From Coprococcus_C hominis (GTDB taxonomy: Bacteria; Bacillota; Clostridia; Lachnospirales; Lachnospiraceae): DNA of 64,000 bases. The stretch lies in assembly GCF_020687505.1 (NCBI RefSeq), contig NZ_JAJEQT010000001.1. One strand, given 5' to 3'. How positions within the stretch are numbered: position 1 is the first letter of the stretch; each line of letters starts with the position of its first letter. This document shows, one piece after another, positions 49,855 to 59,650 of this stretch. Made by a program: the position numbers and the translations under genes. Below the pieces are notes generated by a model. It worked only from the letters and a program-made list of their open reading frames with translations, searched no databases and was not told the DNA's origin.

Positions 49855-52800
49855 CTATCTCCTGATAAAGGAAACAGTATTTGTTGCTGTTATGTTATCG
49901 TATGTTCTTCCGGGTTCCGGAGATCCCTTTGGAACCAATATGATTTGTATACCTTCCAGTCTTTTTGCCAGTCCGGCAGTTCCGGATGCTTCTCCGTTTT
50001 TTGCCCACGACAGCCAGCCAAACGACTGTGCATGTACGCGGTAATAAATATCATAGTGTTCTGCCATCTCTCCATAGAGCGAAATCCGGATTGCTTCTAA
50101 TCGTTTTGCCTGTCCGCTTGTACCGGACATTTCTCCATCTTTTTTCCATGTATTCGGATCATTTTCATTTCCCTGCCATCCATAAGATTGTACATGCGTT
50201 GTGTACCTTACACCACCTGAATATGATGCGTTCGACAACTTGATATTGATTCCTTCCAACCGCTTTGCCTTGCCGCTGGTTCCGGACATCTGTCCGTTGG
50301 TTTTCCATGTCTGCCAGCCAAAGGATTGTACATGGGTCTTATACATTATATTGGCGTTATACGCATCCCCCGGAATCTGAATCGAACCATTCTGCAAAGC
50401 AACATAAGCACGGGTATTCACAGATGACGGATTCACATTCGCATACGATTGTCCTGGCGCCGGTTCTCCTTTCTTCACTACGACAATCTGAATTCCTTCC
50501 AACCGCTTTCCATACCCTGCTGTTCCTGATGGTTCCCCATTTTTTGCCCATGCAAGCCAGCCGAATGACTGTGCATGTACACGGTAATAAATATCATAGT
50601 TATCTTTATCTGCTCCGGTCAGACGGATTTTGATCGCTTCTAAACGTTTTGCCTCACCGCTCGTTCCGTTTTTCTCGCCATTTGCAGACCACGGCAGCCA
50701 GCCATACGTCTGGCAATGTGTAGTGTACTGTACACCAAGATTTGCATTTCCGGATACACGTACCCAGATATTTTCCAATCGTTTTGCTTCACCACTTGTA
50801 CCTGCCATCCAGCCATTTGACATTGCCGGTTGGGAATCACCATATGTCTGGATATGCGTCTTGTAGCTGACATCTACTTGTGGAATTACCGTTGGTCTTG
50901 GTACCGTAGTTCCATATGTAAATGTACTGCTTCCACTTACCGCGCCACACTGTGAACAGCTATAATAGTACACAGCTGGCGAATCATAGGTTGCATCCGA
51001 CTTTTTCGTTGTATTGCTTACTATCTTCGCCGTAAATTGATGCGGCAATTTATCACCATACGTAAACACATCTGTACCTGTTTTTCCGCACCGACTGCAC
51101 TCGTAATAATATGTTGCCGGTGACGTACATGTTGCTGCACTTGCCATGTAAGCATCAGATATATGCTTTACAGAATACGCATGCCCCAATGCTGTTCCAT
51201 ACGAATATTGCACATCTCCCTTCTTATTACATCCACTGCATGCATAGTAATATCTGGCTGATGATGAACAATTCGCTGCACTTGCAAGATATGTATCGGA
51301 TATTATCTTTTTAGTATAAGAATGATCCCCTGCCGTACCATATGTATACGTTTTTGCATTTGCAGACTTATCTACTGCTCCGCATCTCGCACAACTATAA
51401 TAATAAATTGCCGGCGATACGCAATTTGCCGGTTCCTTTAACGCAGCTTCCGTCTGAACTTTCTGTGTATACTGATGGTTCAGTTTGTCTCCGCTATAAA
51501 ATGTTGTCGTTCCCTTCTGTCCACATCCCGCACAGCTATAATAATACGCTGCCGGCTTTTCACAGGTTGCTGCACTCGCGAAATGCGCTGTATCTACATG
51601 CTGTACCGTATAAGAATGTGCTGCCAGACTGCCAGATTCAAAAGTCTCTGTACTTAGCTTTTTACAGTTGGAACAGCTCTTGTAATATGTTGCTTTCTTC
51701 GTACACGTTGCATTGCTTTTTAATGCTCCTGTTACTGTCGGATCATTCACATATGTATGTGTAATGGTGTATGTTTTCTCAACTGATTTTGAAAAGATGC
51801 CTTTACCCGTAATCTTGCATGTACCTGTTGTTCCACTCGTCGAATGACTCACGGTATAATCTGTTCCGCTTGTCAGCTTAATGCCATTATAAGTTACTGT
51901 TGGAGCAACCGCAGATGTACTTGTTCCACATGATATAGACGTCTTCGCCAGTGTCACTACCGCATTACTGATATCTACCGATCCAGTTGCTCCTACTCGA
52001 ATTGTGTAGGATCTTTTTATAGAAGGGTTGTATTTTGGGTATACAGAAATCGTAACAATTCCTGCTTTTTTCACTTTCAAAACAGCATCGTTCGGTTGTA
52101 CAATACTCTTTTTGGGAGCCTCTACAATACTGTCATCTGAGCTTTCAAACATAACATCTCGATAACCGCTATCTCCATTCACATCTTTTACATAACACAA
52201 AATATTTGAACCTACTGAATTTTCAGTTGGTACACTTAGATGATAATAACTATCCGACGATTCACTATTTCTCCAACATAACAACATTGATGTCGGAGGA
52301 ACAATCGTAATCGTTGCGTTACAGAAAGAGCAGACACCGGTTGCCTTGCCTGTACTGTCAGCCGTACCATAGACGTAGGAATGTGGTGCTTTTTCTATTG
52401 TTTCTTTTATGGTCATCCCGCATTTTGAACACTTGTATATGTTCTCTCCGGTTGTCTGACACGTTGGTTGAACTGTTGACTGCAATACTTTATTATGATT
52501 ACAGCTCACAGTAAGACTAAATGTACAAAGTACGGTACTTCCTTTTTTGCAAGTAATCGTTGTAGTTCCGGCTTTCTTTGCAGTAACTACTCCATCCGCT
52601 GTCACGCTTGCTACTGTTGTATCAGAGGATGTGTATGTAACAGTATCAATCACCCAGAGATCAAGAGTCTTTGATCCATTTACCAGATGAACCATCGGTG
52701 TGAGTTTCTGCGTTTCTCCTAAATACTGTGTTGCTTCCCCCTTAAGATAATACTTGTTGATATATGCGTCTTTTACTTCGACTTTCTGCATAATATCTGT

Positions 52801-53499
52801 ATGTCCTGATAAGGCAGACTGGCTTAAGCTCTGGGAAGTGCTGTTAAACTCACCCGCTAACGTATTCGGATAACCAGAGGCAGTTGTATAAAAATCCCCC
52901 AGTCCAACATAGGTATTCCTTGGATCAATCATGCTTGTATAGTGACCGGTTACGGCATCTGATGTCTGCTTTACCCAGTCAGATTTCTCGTCATACCACT
53001 GGTTAATCCCCGATACCAGATTTCCCTTATTCCAATTATACGCTAACACTTCGGCATATGTTGATACACCATTGTATTTTACAGTACTCAAGCCTTTCCC
53101 ATTCAGACGGTTATGTCCACTTCCCACAAATCCGAAACACAATCCACCTTCCACCGCACGGATTCTCGCAATCCGCTCCAGATCGGTCGACCATTTGATT
53201 GGTACATAATCGGATGCCGTAAGCATCCGGTTTGAATTTCTCGGATCTGGTACATTTCCTGCCTCGCATGCTTCTTTTCTTATTTCATTAATCCGGTTCA
53301 ATGCATTTTGTGCATCTACATAATACGTTCCATACACCCCGAACATCGTACATCCTGTCGATGGCGCACTTACATCCGTCTCCAGTATTGTGTACTGTGC
53401 CGCCTCTGCGATTGGCGACAGTTCCGTCATACCCATACTGAATATCATTGCAAATGCAATGATATATGCAACAAGTCTCTTCCCTCTACGTTTTTTCAT
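49855..53499 (-). CDS. Secreted CAP-domain protein with CxxC repeats and six ChW repeats
   Basis: 1214 residues with AGGAGGGG before the ATG. The signal peptide is KKRRGKRLVAYIIAFAMIFS. A CAP/SCP-PR1-like domain at about 60-225 has DLERIARIRAVEGGLC and GSGHNRLNGKGLSTV. A BIG2-like Ig domain (TVTYTSSDTTVASVTADGVV) follows, then one more Ig-like region. Six cysteine repeats of form (C)-x6-YYYSC-x2-C come next, then six ChW repeats. The ChW array matches that of 23705-26164 in number and order: the second unit begins CQTYGWLPWS in both, and the third and sixth read AQSFGWLxWAKNGE or close to it. Likely wall-associated; function unknown. Confidence 0.85.
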   Translation of the reverse strand: MKKRRGKRLVAYIIAFAMIFSMGMTELSPIAEAAQYTILETDVSAPSTGCTMFGVYGTYYVDAQNALNRINEIRKEACEAGNVPDPRNSNRMLTASDYVPIKWSTDLERIARIRAVEGGLCFGFVGSGHNRLNGKGLSTVKYNGVSTYAEVLAYNWNKGNLVSGINQWYDEKSDWVKQTSDAVTGHYTSMIDPRNTYVGLGDFYTTASGYPNTLAGEFNSTSQSLSQSALSGHTDIMQKVEVKDAYINKYYLKGEATQYLGETQKLTPMVHLVNGSKTLDLWVIDTVTYTSSDTTVASVTADGVVTAKKAGTTTITCKKGSTVLCTFSLTVSCNHNKVLQSTVQPTCQTTGENIYKCSKCGMTIKETIEKAPHSYVYGTADSTGKATGVCSFCNATITIVPPTSMLLCWRNSESSDSYYHLSVPTENSVGSNILCYVKDVNGDSGYRDVMFESSDDSIVEAPKKSIVQPNDAVLKVKKAGIVTISVYPKYNPSIKRSYTIRVGATGSVDISNAVVTLAKTSISCGTSTSAVAPTVTYNGIKLTSGTDYTVSHSTSGTTGTCKITGKGIFSKSVEKTYTITHTYVNDPTVTGALKSNATCTKKATYYKSCSNCKKLSTETFESGSLAAHSYTVQHVDTAHFASAATCEKPAAYYYSCAGCGQKGTTTFYSGDKLNHQYTQKVQTEAALKEPANCVSPAIYYYSCARCGAVDKSANAKTYTYGTAGDHSYTKKIISDTYLASAANCSSSARYYYACSGCNKKGDVQYSYGTALGHAYSVKHISDAYMASAATCTSPATYYYECSRCGKTGTDVFTYGDKLPHQFTAKIVSNTTKKSDATYDSPAVYYYSCSQCGAVSGSSTFTYGTTVPRPTVIPQVDVSYKTHIQTYGDSQPAMSNGWMAGTSGEAKRLENIWVRVSGNANLGVQYTTHCQTYGWLPWSANGEKNGTSGEAKRLEAIKIRLTGADKDNYDIYYRVHAQSFGWLAWAKNGEPSGTAGYGKRLEGIQIVVVKKGEPAPGQSYANVNPSSVNTRAYVALQNGSIQIPGDAYNANIMYKTHVQSFGWQTWKTNGQMSGTSGKAKRLEGINIKLSNASYSGGVRYTTHVQSYGWQGNENDPNTWKKDGEMSGTSGQAKRLEAIRISLYGEMAEHYDIYYRVHAQSFGWLSWAKNGEASGTAGLAKRLEGIQIILVPKGSPEPGRTYDNITATNTVSFIRR

Positions 53500-53520
53500 T
53501 CGCCCCTCCTGTAATTTTCC

Positions 53521-54996
53521 CTACACCACTATATCTTTCACAAGTTTCTCTGGTTTTATTTGTCTCTGCTCAACCGTATATGCCCCAAGCAACCGTTTCT
53601 TTGCTTCTTCGAATACACCCATATCATCGATATACATATAAGCAAGCACGTCGCCTTTTCGCACTGCGTCGCCCAGATGTTTTCTGATATCCAGCCCGAC
53701 ACCTAAGTTGATCGTGCTGTCCTTCGTTGCACGTCCGCCGCCTAAGATGAGGTTCACCATGCCAACCTCGCTTGTGTTGCAGGCTGCCAGATATCCATCC
53801 TCTTCACAGACGATCGGAACACAGTTTGCCGCGAGCCGGAATTTGTTCACATCGTCGATGTATGTGCCATCGCCACCCTGTGCTTCCACAAACTCTTTGA
53901 ACTTGGCAAGTGCCGCACCGCTCTCGATTGCTTTTTCACACTGTGCCTTCGCAGCTTCAAAATCATCGGATTTTCCTGCCGCCATATACATGTATGCCGC
54001 CAATGTGAGTGATACAGTAAGCAGGCGGTGAATACCATGCCTGTCGTAGCCCGCACAATTTTCCATACCCGCACAATCTGCCTTGTCTGTGCGGTCCGCA
54101 CCATATCCCTGTTGCGCTATATTTTCGATTGCACTATAGGCATCACACCGGCTCTGCAAGTCTGTATCCCCGCTTGTGTCATATGTGAGATATGGCTTCA
54201 CATCCTTCATCGACAACACCTGCACCGCCTCGATCACTTCGAGCGCATTGCCAACCTTGCAGCCGATCGGTTCGTTCATATCCGTAATCACACCATAACA
54301 CGTTCTGCCAGCAGATTTGCCGATATCAACCATGATCTGTGCCAACGCCTTTGCATCTGTTTCGTTCTTCATAAATGCGCCGCTGCCACATTTCACATCC
54401 AGCACGATTGCATCCGCACCTGCCGCAAGCTTCTTGCTCATAATCGAAGATGCAATGAGCGGCAGACTGTCGACTGTCGCCGTCACATCGCGCAGCGCAT
54501 AGATCTTCTTATCTGCCGGTGCCAGATCTCCGGTCTGTCCGACAAGCGCCAACTTCATCGAATTGACGTGTTCAATAAATTCTGTCTCCGGGATACTCAC
54601 ACAGAAACCCGGAATCGCCTCTAACTTATCAATCGTACCGCCCGTGTGTCCAAGTCCTCTGCCGCTCATCTTCGCAACCGGTACCCCCAGACTTGCGAGG
54701 ATCGGCGCCACGATAAATGTCGTCTTATCCCCGACACCTCCGGTACTGTGCTTATCGACCTTCACACCGTGGATGGCTGCAAGACTGAGCTGGTCGCCGC
54801 TTTCCGCCATCGCATGTGTCAGTGCGCAGGTCTCATCGTGCGTCATGCCTTTGTAGTAGACACACATCAGCCACGCACTCATCTGATAATCAGGGATTTC
54901 TCCCTTCGTAAACCCTTCCACGATAAAACGGATCTCATCTGCAGTATGCTCTGCGCCGTTCCGCTTCTTCATGATCATATCGTACATTCGATACAT
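53521..54996 (-). CDS. pdp: Pyrimidine-nucleoside phosphorylase
   Basis: 491 residues, somewhat longer than the ~430-440 of relatives. It splits uridine, thymidine and deoxyuridine with phosphate. The N-terminal helical domain (MIMKKRNGAEHTADEIRFIV) and the phosphate-binding VDKHSTGGVGDKTTFIVAPI plus SGRGLGHTGGTIDKLEAIPG are the family signature. An extra segment of about 50 residues in the middle (DLQSRCDAYSAIENIAQQGY and the Cys/His-containing DKADCAGMENCAGYDRHG) is not usual and accounts for the added length. ATG 54996 is preceded by GGGGGTGA. It follows deoB by 51 nt, forming a nucleoside catabolism pair. Confidence 0.93.
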   Translation of the reverse strand: MYRMYDMIMKKRNGAEHTADEIRFIVEGFTKGEIPDYQMSAWLMCVYYKGMTHDETCALTHAMAESGDQLSLAAIHGVKVDKHSTGGVGDKTTFIVAPILASLGVPVAKMSGRGLGHTGGTIDKLEAIPGFCVSIPETEFIEHVNSMKLALVGQTGDLAPADKKIYALRDVTATVDSLPLIASSIMSKKLAAGADAIVLDVKCGSGAFMKNETDAKALAQIMVDIGKSAGRTCYGVITDMNEPIGCKVGNALEVIEAVQVLSMKDVKPYLTYDTSGDTDLQSRCDAYSAIENIAQQGYGADRTDKADCAGMENCAGYDRHGIHRLLTVSLTLAAYMYMAAGKSDDFEAAKAQCEKAIESGAALAKFKEFVEAQGGDGTYIDDVNKFRLAANCVPIVCEEDGYLAACNTSEVGMVNLILGGGRATKDSTINLGVGLDIRKHLGDAVRKGDVLAYMYIDDMGVFEEAKKRLLGAYTVEQRQIKPEKLVKDIVV

Positions 54997-55047
54997 CTTA
55001 CGTCACCCCCTGTGTCGTAAATACATCCTAGCGATTGTCATATCATG

Positions 55048-56238
55048 CTACATAATATCCTGCAGGAAACTCTTCCCAATTGCCTTTTCATCATCCACAC
55101 AGCTTCCAAGCAGGTACTCCTCCACGGTCTTTCCAATATCCGCAAAAGTCGGTCTTGTGCCAAGATCCGTTCCCTGCTTCAATCCCTTTCCATACATCAG
55201 AATCGGAATATATTCCCGTGTGTGATCGGTTCCCTTAAAGGTTGGATCACAGCCGTGATCCGCATCCACGATCAAAATATCCTCGTCCGTCATCTGCGCA
55301 TACAGTTTCGGCAGCCATGCATCGAATTCTTCGAGCGCATTCTTATAGCCAAGCGTATCTCTTCGATGTCCGTATTTCATATCAAAATCAACCAGATTCG
55401 TGAAGATCAGTCCCGCCGGTTCTGTCTGCATATAGTCAAGCGTCTTCTGCATGCCATCGGTATTTCCGGTCGTATGCACCGACGCACAGATGCCACTGCC
55501 ATGGAAGATATCACTGATCTTACCGACTCCGCATACCCGCACGCCCGCATCTGCCAGATGCACCAGCACATTGTGTTCCGATGGTTCTAACGCATAGTCA
55601 CGCCGGTTGCTCGTACGCTCGAACCCATCGCCTTTTCGTACAAATGGTCTTGCGATCACACGTCCGACGCCATGCTCACCAACCAGAATCTTTCTTGCAA
55701 TCTCACACATCTCATACAATCTTGGAAGTCCGACCTTCTCCTCGGACGCTGCGATCTGGAATACCGAATCTGCCGACGTATAGACGATCGGATATCCGGT
55801 CTTCATGTGTTCCTCGCCATATTCTGCAATGATCGGAATGCCGGATGCGACCTTGTTTCCGTAGATGGCTCCACAACCGGTCTGCTCGATAAATGCATCG
55901 ATAATCTCCTGTGGGAATCCATTTGGATACGTCGGGAATGCATGTTTTGTATGAATCCCAATCATCTCCCAGTGTCCGGTTGTCGTATCCTTGCCGTTGG
56001 ATAACTCCTGTGCCTTTCCATACACGCCGATCACATCCTGCTTTGTTGCTGCATCGTAAAACGATGTGTTCTCAATCGCACGAAGTCCAAGCTTCGTCAG
56101 ATTGTCAAATTTTGCATCTGGATATGTCTCTAAAATATGTCCAAATGTATCGGAGCCAACATCGCCGAACTTATCTGCATCCGGTTCCTCTCCGATTCCT
56201 GCACTGTCAAGTACGATCCATATTACACGTTTTGCCAT
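55048..56238 (-). CDS. deoB: Phosphopentomutase
   Basis: 396 residues, standard length. It converts deoxyribose 1-phosphate (or ribose 1-phosphate) to the 5-phosphate, following the nucleoside phosphorylase. An alkaline-phosphatase-superfamily fold: IWIVLDSAGIGEEPDADKFG (first metal Asp), the Thr nucleophile in KDTTTGHWEM, and LIVDADHGCDPTFKGTDHTR (metal Asp and His). AAAGGA precedes ATG 56238. Confidence 0.96.
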   Translation of the reverse strand: MAKRVIWIVLDSAGIGEEPDADKFGDVGSDTFGHILETYPDAKFDNLTKLGLRAIENTSFYDAATKQDVIGVYGKAQELSNGKDTTTGHWEMIGIHTKHAFPTYPNGFPQEIIDAFIEQTGCGAIYGNKVASGIPIIAEYGEEHMKTGYPIVYTSADSVFQIAASEEKVGLPRLYEMCEIARKILVGEHGVGRVIARPFVRKGDGFERTSNRRDYALEPSEHNVLVHLADAGVRVCGVGKISDIFHGSGICASVHTTGNTDGMQKTLDYMQTEPAGLIFTNLVDFDMKYGHRRDTLGYKNALEEFDAWLPKLYAQMTDEDILIVDADHGCDPTFKGTDHTREYIPILMYGKGLKQGTDLGTRPTFADIGKTVEEYLLGSCVDDEKAIGKSFLQDIM

Positions 56239-56263
56239 ATTTCACGTCCTTTCTGCAAAAGTT

Positions 56264-57103
56264 CTATGCTTCTGCCTTGTTTTTATTTCTGTAAATCAGG
56301 TACAGTGGTAACGCTACAAATACGACTCCACCCACGATATTTCCAAGTGTTACCGGAAGGAGGTTGTTCAGGAAGAACTTACCAACTGTCATCGAATCAA
56401 GCTGATCCGGTGTCATGCCTGCCATGATTGCCGCATTGTAGTATGCCTCACCGTGCTTTGCAAGAAGTCCGGCAGGAATGTAATACATATTTGCCACGCA
56501 GTGCTCATAGCCTGCAATAACAAACGCCCAAATTGGGAAGAAACATGCGAAGATCTTTCCAATCGCATCCTGACATACACCTGCCAGAAGCACTGCCAGA
56601 CATACAAGGATGTTACACATGATTCCAGATGTAAATGCCTTCATGAAACTTAAATTCATCTTATTATAAGCCGTCTTGATCGTCGCTGCTGCAAGTGCGC
56701 CATTCCCATAATCAAGCTGTCCACAACGGTTTACCAGCACAACTACGATACACGCACCGATCAGATTCGTGATAAATACAACTACCAATACACGAATCAT
56801 ATCGAGAAGCCTGATCCGCTTGTCAAATACAGCAAATGACATCAAGCAGTCACCTGTGAAAAGCTCTGCGCCAATCAGCACAACAAACATCAATCCCACC
56901 GGGAATATCGCACCTGCTAATGACTTCGCAAGTCCTGTATTGCTGATTCCGTAAACTGCCGCGCTACTGCTCGATGCACCAATCGCAATGAAAGCACCTG
57001 CCAGCATACCGAGCAATACCAGCTTTCCGAACGAAAGCTTTGTTTTTCCTTCGTATACCCCCATGTTATCTGTAATCAGATCACCGATCTTTTTCGTACC
57101 CAT
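56264..57103 (-). CDS. Formate/nitrite transporter family channel (FocA/NirC type)
   Basis: 279 residues with six hydrophobic segments, inner membrane, expected pentamer. KLVLLGMLAGAFIAIGASSS, PVGLMFVVLIGAELFTGDCL, and FIKA-like NMYYIPAGLLAKHGEA are FNT signature regions. The central His of the FNT pore probably lies in AFVIAGYEHCVANMYYIPAG. In this fermenter it may move formate or another small anion. GGAAGG precedes the ATG. It precedes deoB by 25 nt, which may only be positional. Confidence 0.88.
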   Translation of the reverse strand: MGTKKIGDLITDNMGVYEGKTKLSFGKLVLLGMLAGAFIAIGASSSSAAVYGISNTGLAKSLAGAIFPVGLMFVVLIGAELFTGDCLMSFAVFDKRIRLLDMIRVLVVVFITNLIGACIVVVLVNRCGQLDYGNGALAAATIKTAYNKMNLSFMKAFTSGIMCNILVCLAVLLAGVCQDAIGKIFACFFPIWAFVIAGYEHCVANMYYIPAGLLAKHGEAYYNAAIMAGMTPDQLDSMTVGKFFLNNLLPVTLGNIVGGVVFVALPLYLIYRNKNKAEA

Positions 57104-57129
57104 TTTTTCTTCCTTCCTGTGTCTTCCAT

Positions 57130-57160
57130 TTTATAATTTTTATATTCTATCAGAAGTCAA
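57130..57160 (-). promoter_or_regulatory. Possible promoter for the FNT channel gene
   Basis: TTGACT (57160-57155) and TATAAA (57135-57130) on the minus strand with a long 19-bp spacer; a shifted -10 would shorten this. Confidence 0.35.
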
Positions 57161-57196
57161 CAACCGGCTTCCGCAGAAATCTTTCTCTTAGCACGC

Positions 57197-59293
57197 TTAC
57201 TTCAGTGCTTCATTCAGTGCTTCTGTACCCGGAAGCACAAATCTTCCATCCTCAATGATTGCCGTCTTTGTGCCATCCGGCTTCACGGCATAGATTCCAC
57301 CAATCTCCTCATATGGGATCGTGATATCGGTATGGCAGTTAAAATATGCACCTGCCCGCGCCTCCTTGTCCTCTGAATTGCGCAGCGCGGAGCACTCATT
57401 TTCCTTCGCTACGATCTCTCTGCCATCCGGGTTGTACAGGCGGCTGTCCTCGCTGTAGCTGTAACAGGTATCACCGACTGCAAAATGCGGTCCCATCTTC
57501 TCTACAATCAGAATCGGGAGCTTGTATAAGATGTCATATTTTCTTGCCATCGCATATGCCGTCGTGTTCGTACCGATCGCGAATTCACCGATTGGAAGTG
57601 TCTCATGGTGGAATAGCAGATTCTCCTTGATAAACCGCTTGTTCTCTGCCTCATCCTCGAAGTTCTTACAGGTATAATCGGCAACCTTTCCATCCTCGAA
57701 GGTAAGCTTCAAGTCTGTGTATTTGAGTTCGTTCAAATACACCTGGCTCACATGCAGCGTTCCCTTCGTACCGTTGAGTACCGGGGAAGTAAATACTTCA
57801 CCAAGCGGGATATTCACATCTGCCAGACAATTCTCGAAGTTCGTCTGTGTCTTGCGGTCGATCTTGTGCAGCATCACCTTCATGTCCGTCTGGTTGCCAC
57901 CCTTGCCAAGTACCTGTACATATTCTGCATCATCGAGACAATCAATCATCGTCTGCTGGATGGATTTGTATTTCTCATTATCGAGCGTATTCACTTCCAC
58001 AACTGCATCGAAGATCTCCTCGAAATTCTCACCGATCTCCGGGATTGGATATGCGATAATCGTGAAGCTGTACTGGTCATGTGGAATGTAATGATTTGTG
58101 ATCTCCGCCGCCTTCGACGCATATTCCACAGACATCTTCTGCTGCTTGTCGGATAATTTCCAGACTGTCGGCTTCGTCTGCGGGCTGAACGGATCTTCGC
58201 CGAACACCTCAATGACCGCCGGACCTGCATAGACAAGCGCAGCTTCTTTCTCCTGCTCATAGGTCTGCTCCATAACTTCGAGCTTCCGCTCCATAAACGC
58301 GCGGTCGAAGAACACTGCATCATCGCCCGCATGGTCATACTCATACTGCTTGTTCGCCGGTGTCGCAGCATATCCGGTACGGATCGTTGCCTTCCGGTTC
58401 ATACGGCTGACTGGATACCGGAACAGTATTGATGCCAGACCTTCTTTCTCAAACATCTGGATTGCCGCTTTCACCATGCGCTCCTGTCCGATTGCATAGC
58501 GGATATTCACAGACTTCTTCGGGCTGATATCGATCCGCATCGTCTCAAAGCCCTTGATAAAGCCCTGCACATACGTGCGTGCCAGTCTTTCGATCTTCTC
58601 CTCCGGAAGCTTCGCCAGATACTGCGCCATCCGAAGCTCATTTTCACCGATATATTCGCCGTACGCATACAGATAATCCGGTGTCATAAGGTCACTCTGC
58701 ATGATGATATCATACGCAAAAGGATTCACGCATGTAACCGTCTCCCGGATTCTTCTTGCAACAAGCACATCCGCATAATCATACATATAGTAATAGATAG
58801 CTTCCTTGATCTCCTTCTCGTCTGGAAGCTTCTCTCCTTCGGATGCAGTAAAGATTCCATACACCTCTAAGAAAAGCTCCATCAGGGAAATCATCGCCTG
58901 CATCTCATCTTCATACGCGTACGCAATCATAGCACGGATCTCTGCGTATAACATGCATAAATATTTGCCATATTCACCAAGTTTTTCCACGGCATAATCC
59001 GGGTTTGCAAAGCTTGCGCCATAATGCTCCGGCAAAATGTCTACATATAAATTGTGATTGATCTCCTGTAATTTCGAAAGTGGAAGGTCGATCTTTCCCG
59101 GCTGTGACACAATCTCGTACACGTCATACACATACAGAATAAACTCTGCCACACTGTCAAAATATGTTTTGAGATTCTTCGCACCTGCATCCATCTTCGC
59201 AAGTGTATCCCAGATTGTCTGATCCTCTTCCTTTATTTCACTGATTCGTTCTATCGCAAGCTGCATACGCTCCTGCAAATCTGCGTCGTTCAT
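57197..59293 (-). CDS. M29-family aminopeptidase with N-terminal extension
   Basis: 698 residues; classical M29 (AmpS/AmpT) enzymes are ~410. The C-terminal ~400 residues are the M29 domain: EFAIGTNTTAYAMARKYDIL and LPILIVEKMGPHFAVGDTCY carry the Glu/His metal site, and YFNCHTDITIPYEEIGGIYA ends it. The first ~290 residues are helical with an acidic character and are unassigned. Two-metal exopeptidase, cytoplasmic. AGGAGG precedes ATG 59293. It follows the pyrimidine operon by 27 nt and may be cotranscribed. Confidence 0.85.
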   Translation of the reverse strand: MNDADLQERMQLAIERISEIKEEDQTIWDTLAKMDAGAKNLKTYFDSVAEFILYVYDVYEIVSQPGKIDLPLSKLQEINHNLYVDILPEHYGASFANPDYAVEKLGEYGKYLCMLYAEIRAMIAYAYEDEMQAMISLMELFLEVYGIFTASEGEKLPDEKEIKEAIYYYMYDYADVLVARRIRETVTCVNPFAYDIIMQSDLMTPDYLYAYGEYIGENELRMAQYLAKLPEEKIERLARTYVQGFIKGFETMRIDISPKKSVNIRYAIGQERMVKAAIQMFEKEGLASILFRYPVSRMNRKATIRTGYAATPANKQYEYDHAGDDAVFFDRAFMERKLEVMEQTYEQEKEAALVYAGPAVIEVFGEDPFSPQTKPTVWKLSDKQQKMSVEYASKAAEITNHYIPHDQYSFTIIAYPIPEIGENFEEIFDAVVEVNTLDNEKYKSIQQTMIDCLDDAEYVQVLGKGGNQTDMKVMLHKIDRKTQTNFENCLADVNIPLGEVFTSPVLNGTKGTLHVSQVYLNELKYTDLKLTFEDGKVADYTCKNFEDEAENKRFIKENLLFHHETLPIGEFAIGTNTTAYAMARKYDILYKLPILIVEKMGPHFAVGDTCYSYSEDSRLYNPDGREIVAKENECSALRNSEDKEARAGAYFNCHTDITIPYEEIGGIYAVKPDGTKTAIIEDGRFVLPGTEALNEALK

Positions 59294-59320
59294 AGTTTCC
59301 TCCTACCTCGTCCGAAGACT

Positions 59321-59650
59321 TTAAAATCTGCCTAATAAAATGATTATGACCGGAACCACAAAGGATACGATGTTCAGCCAGATGGAGATCCGCTTGCCAC
59401 GCACGCCGCCCTTCTGGGACTGTAAACCCATGCGTGCAAAGATCTCTCCAACGATCGACAGCAGCATGGCGATGATATACAATAACCCGAATACCTCCGG
59501 CACATGCCCCGCCGTCGCGATGGACACGATCACACTGACAACTTCGATAATCAGCGCGATTCCACCCATGCAGTCAGCGATAATCGTATCGCTCGCAAAC
59601 GATGAATCTGTAAAATAATATCTTCGTTTCTTGAACAAACTCATAATCAT
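59321..59650 (-). CDS. DUF6142-like small membrane protein
   Basis: 109 residues with three hydrophobic segments (IIADCMGGIALIIEVVSVIV, PEVFGLLYIIAMLLSIVGEI, SIWLNIVSFVVPVIIILLGR). The ATG at 59650 follows the pyrD stop with no spacer; a second ATG at 59644 is also possible. No AGGAGG is seen, so translation is probably coupled to pyrD. The KKRRYYFTDSSFASD start is basic. Function unknown. Similar small proteins are common in Lachnospiraceae. Confidence 0.7.
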   Translation of the reverse strand: MIMSLFKKRRYYFTDSSFASDTIIADCMGGIALIIEVVSVIVSIATAGHVPEVFGLLYIIAMLLSIVGEIFARMGLQSQKGGVRGKRISIWLNIVSFVVPVIIILLGRF

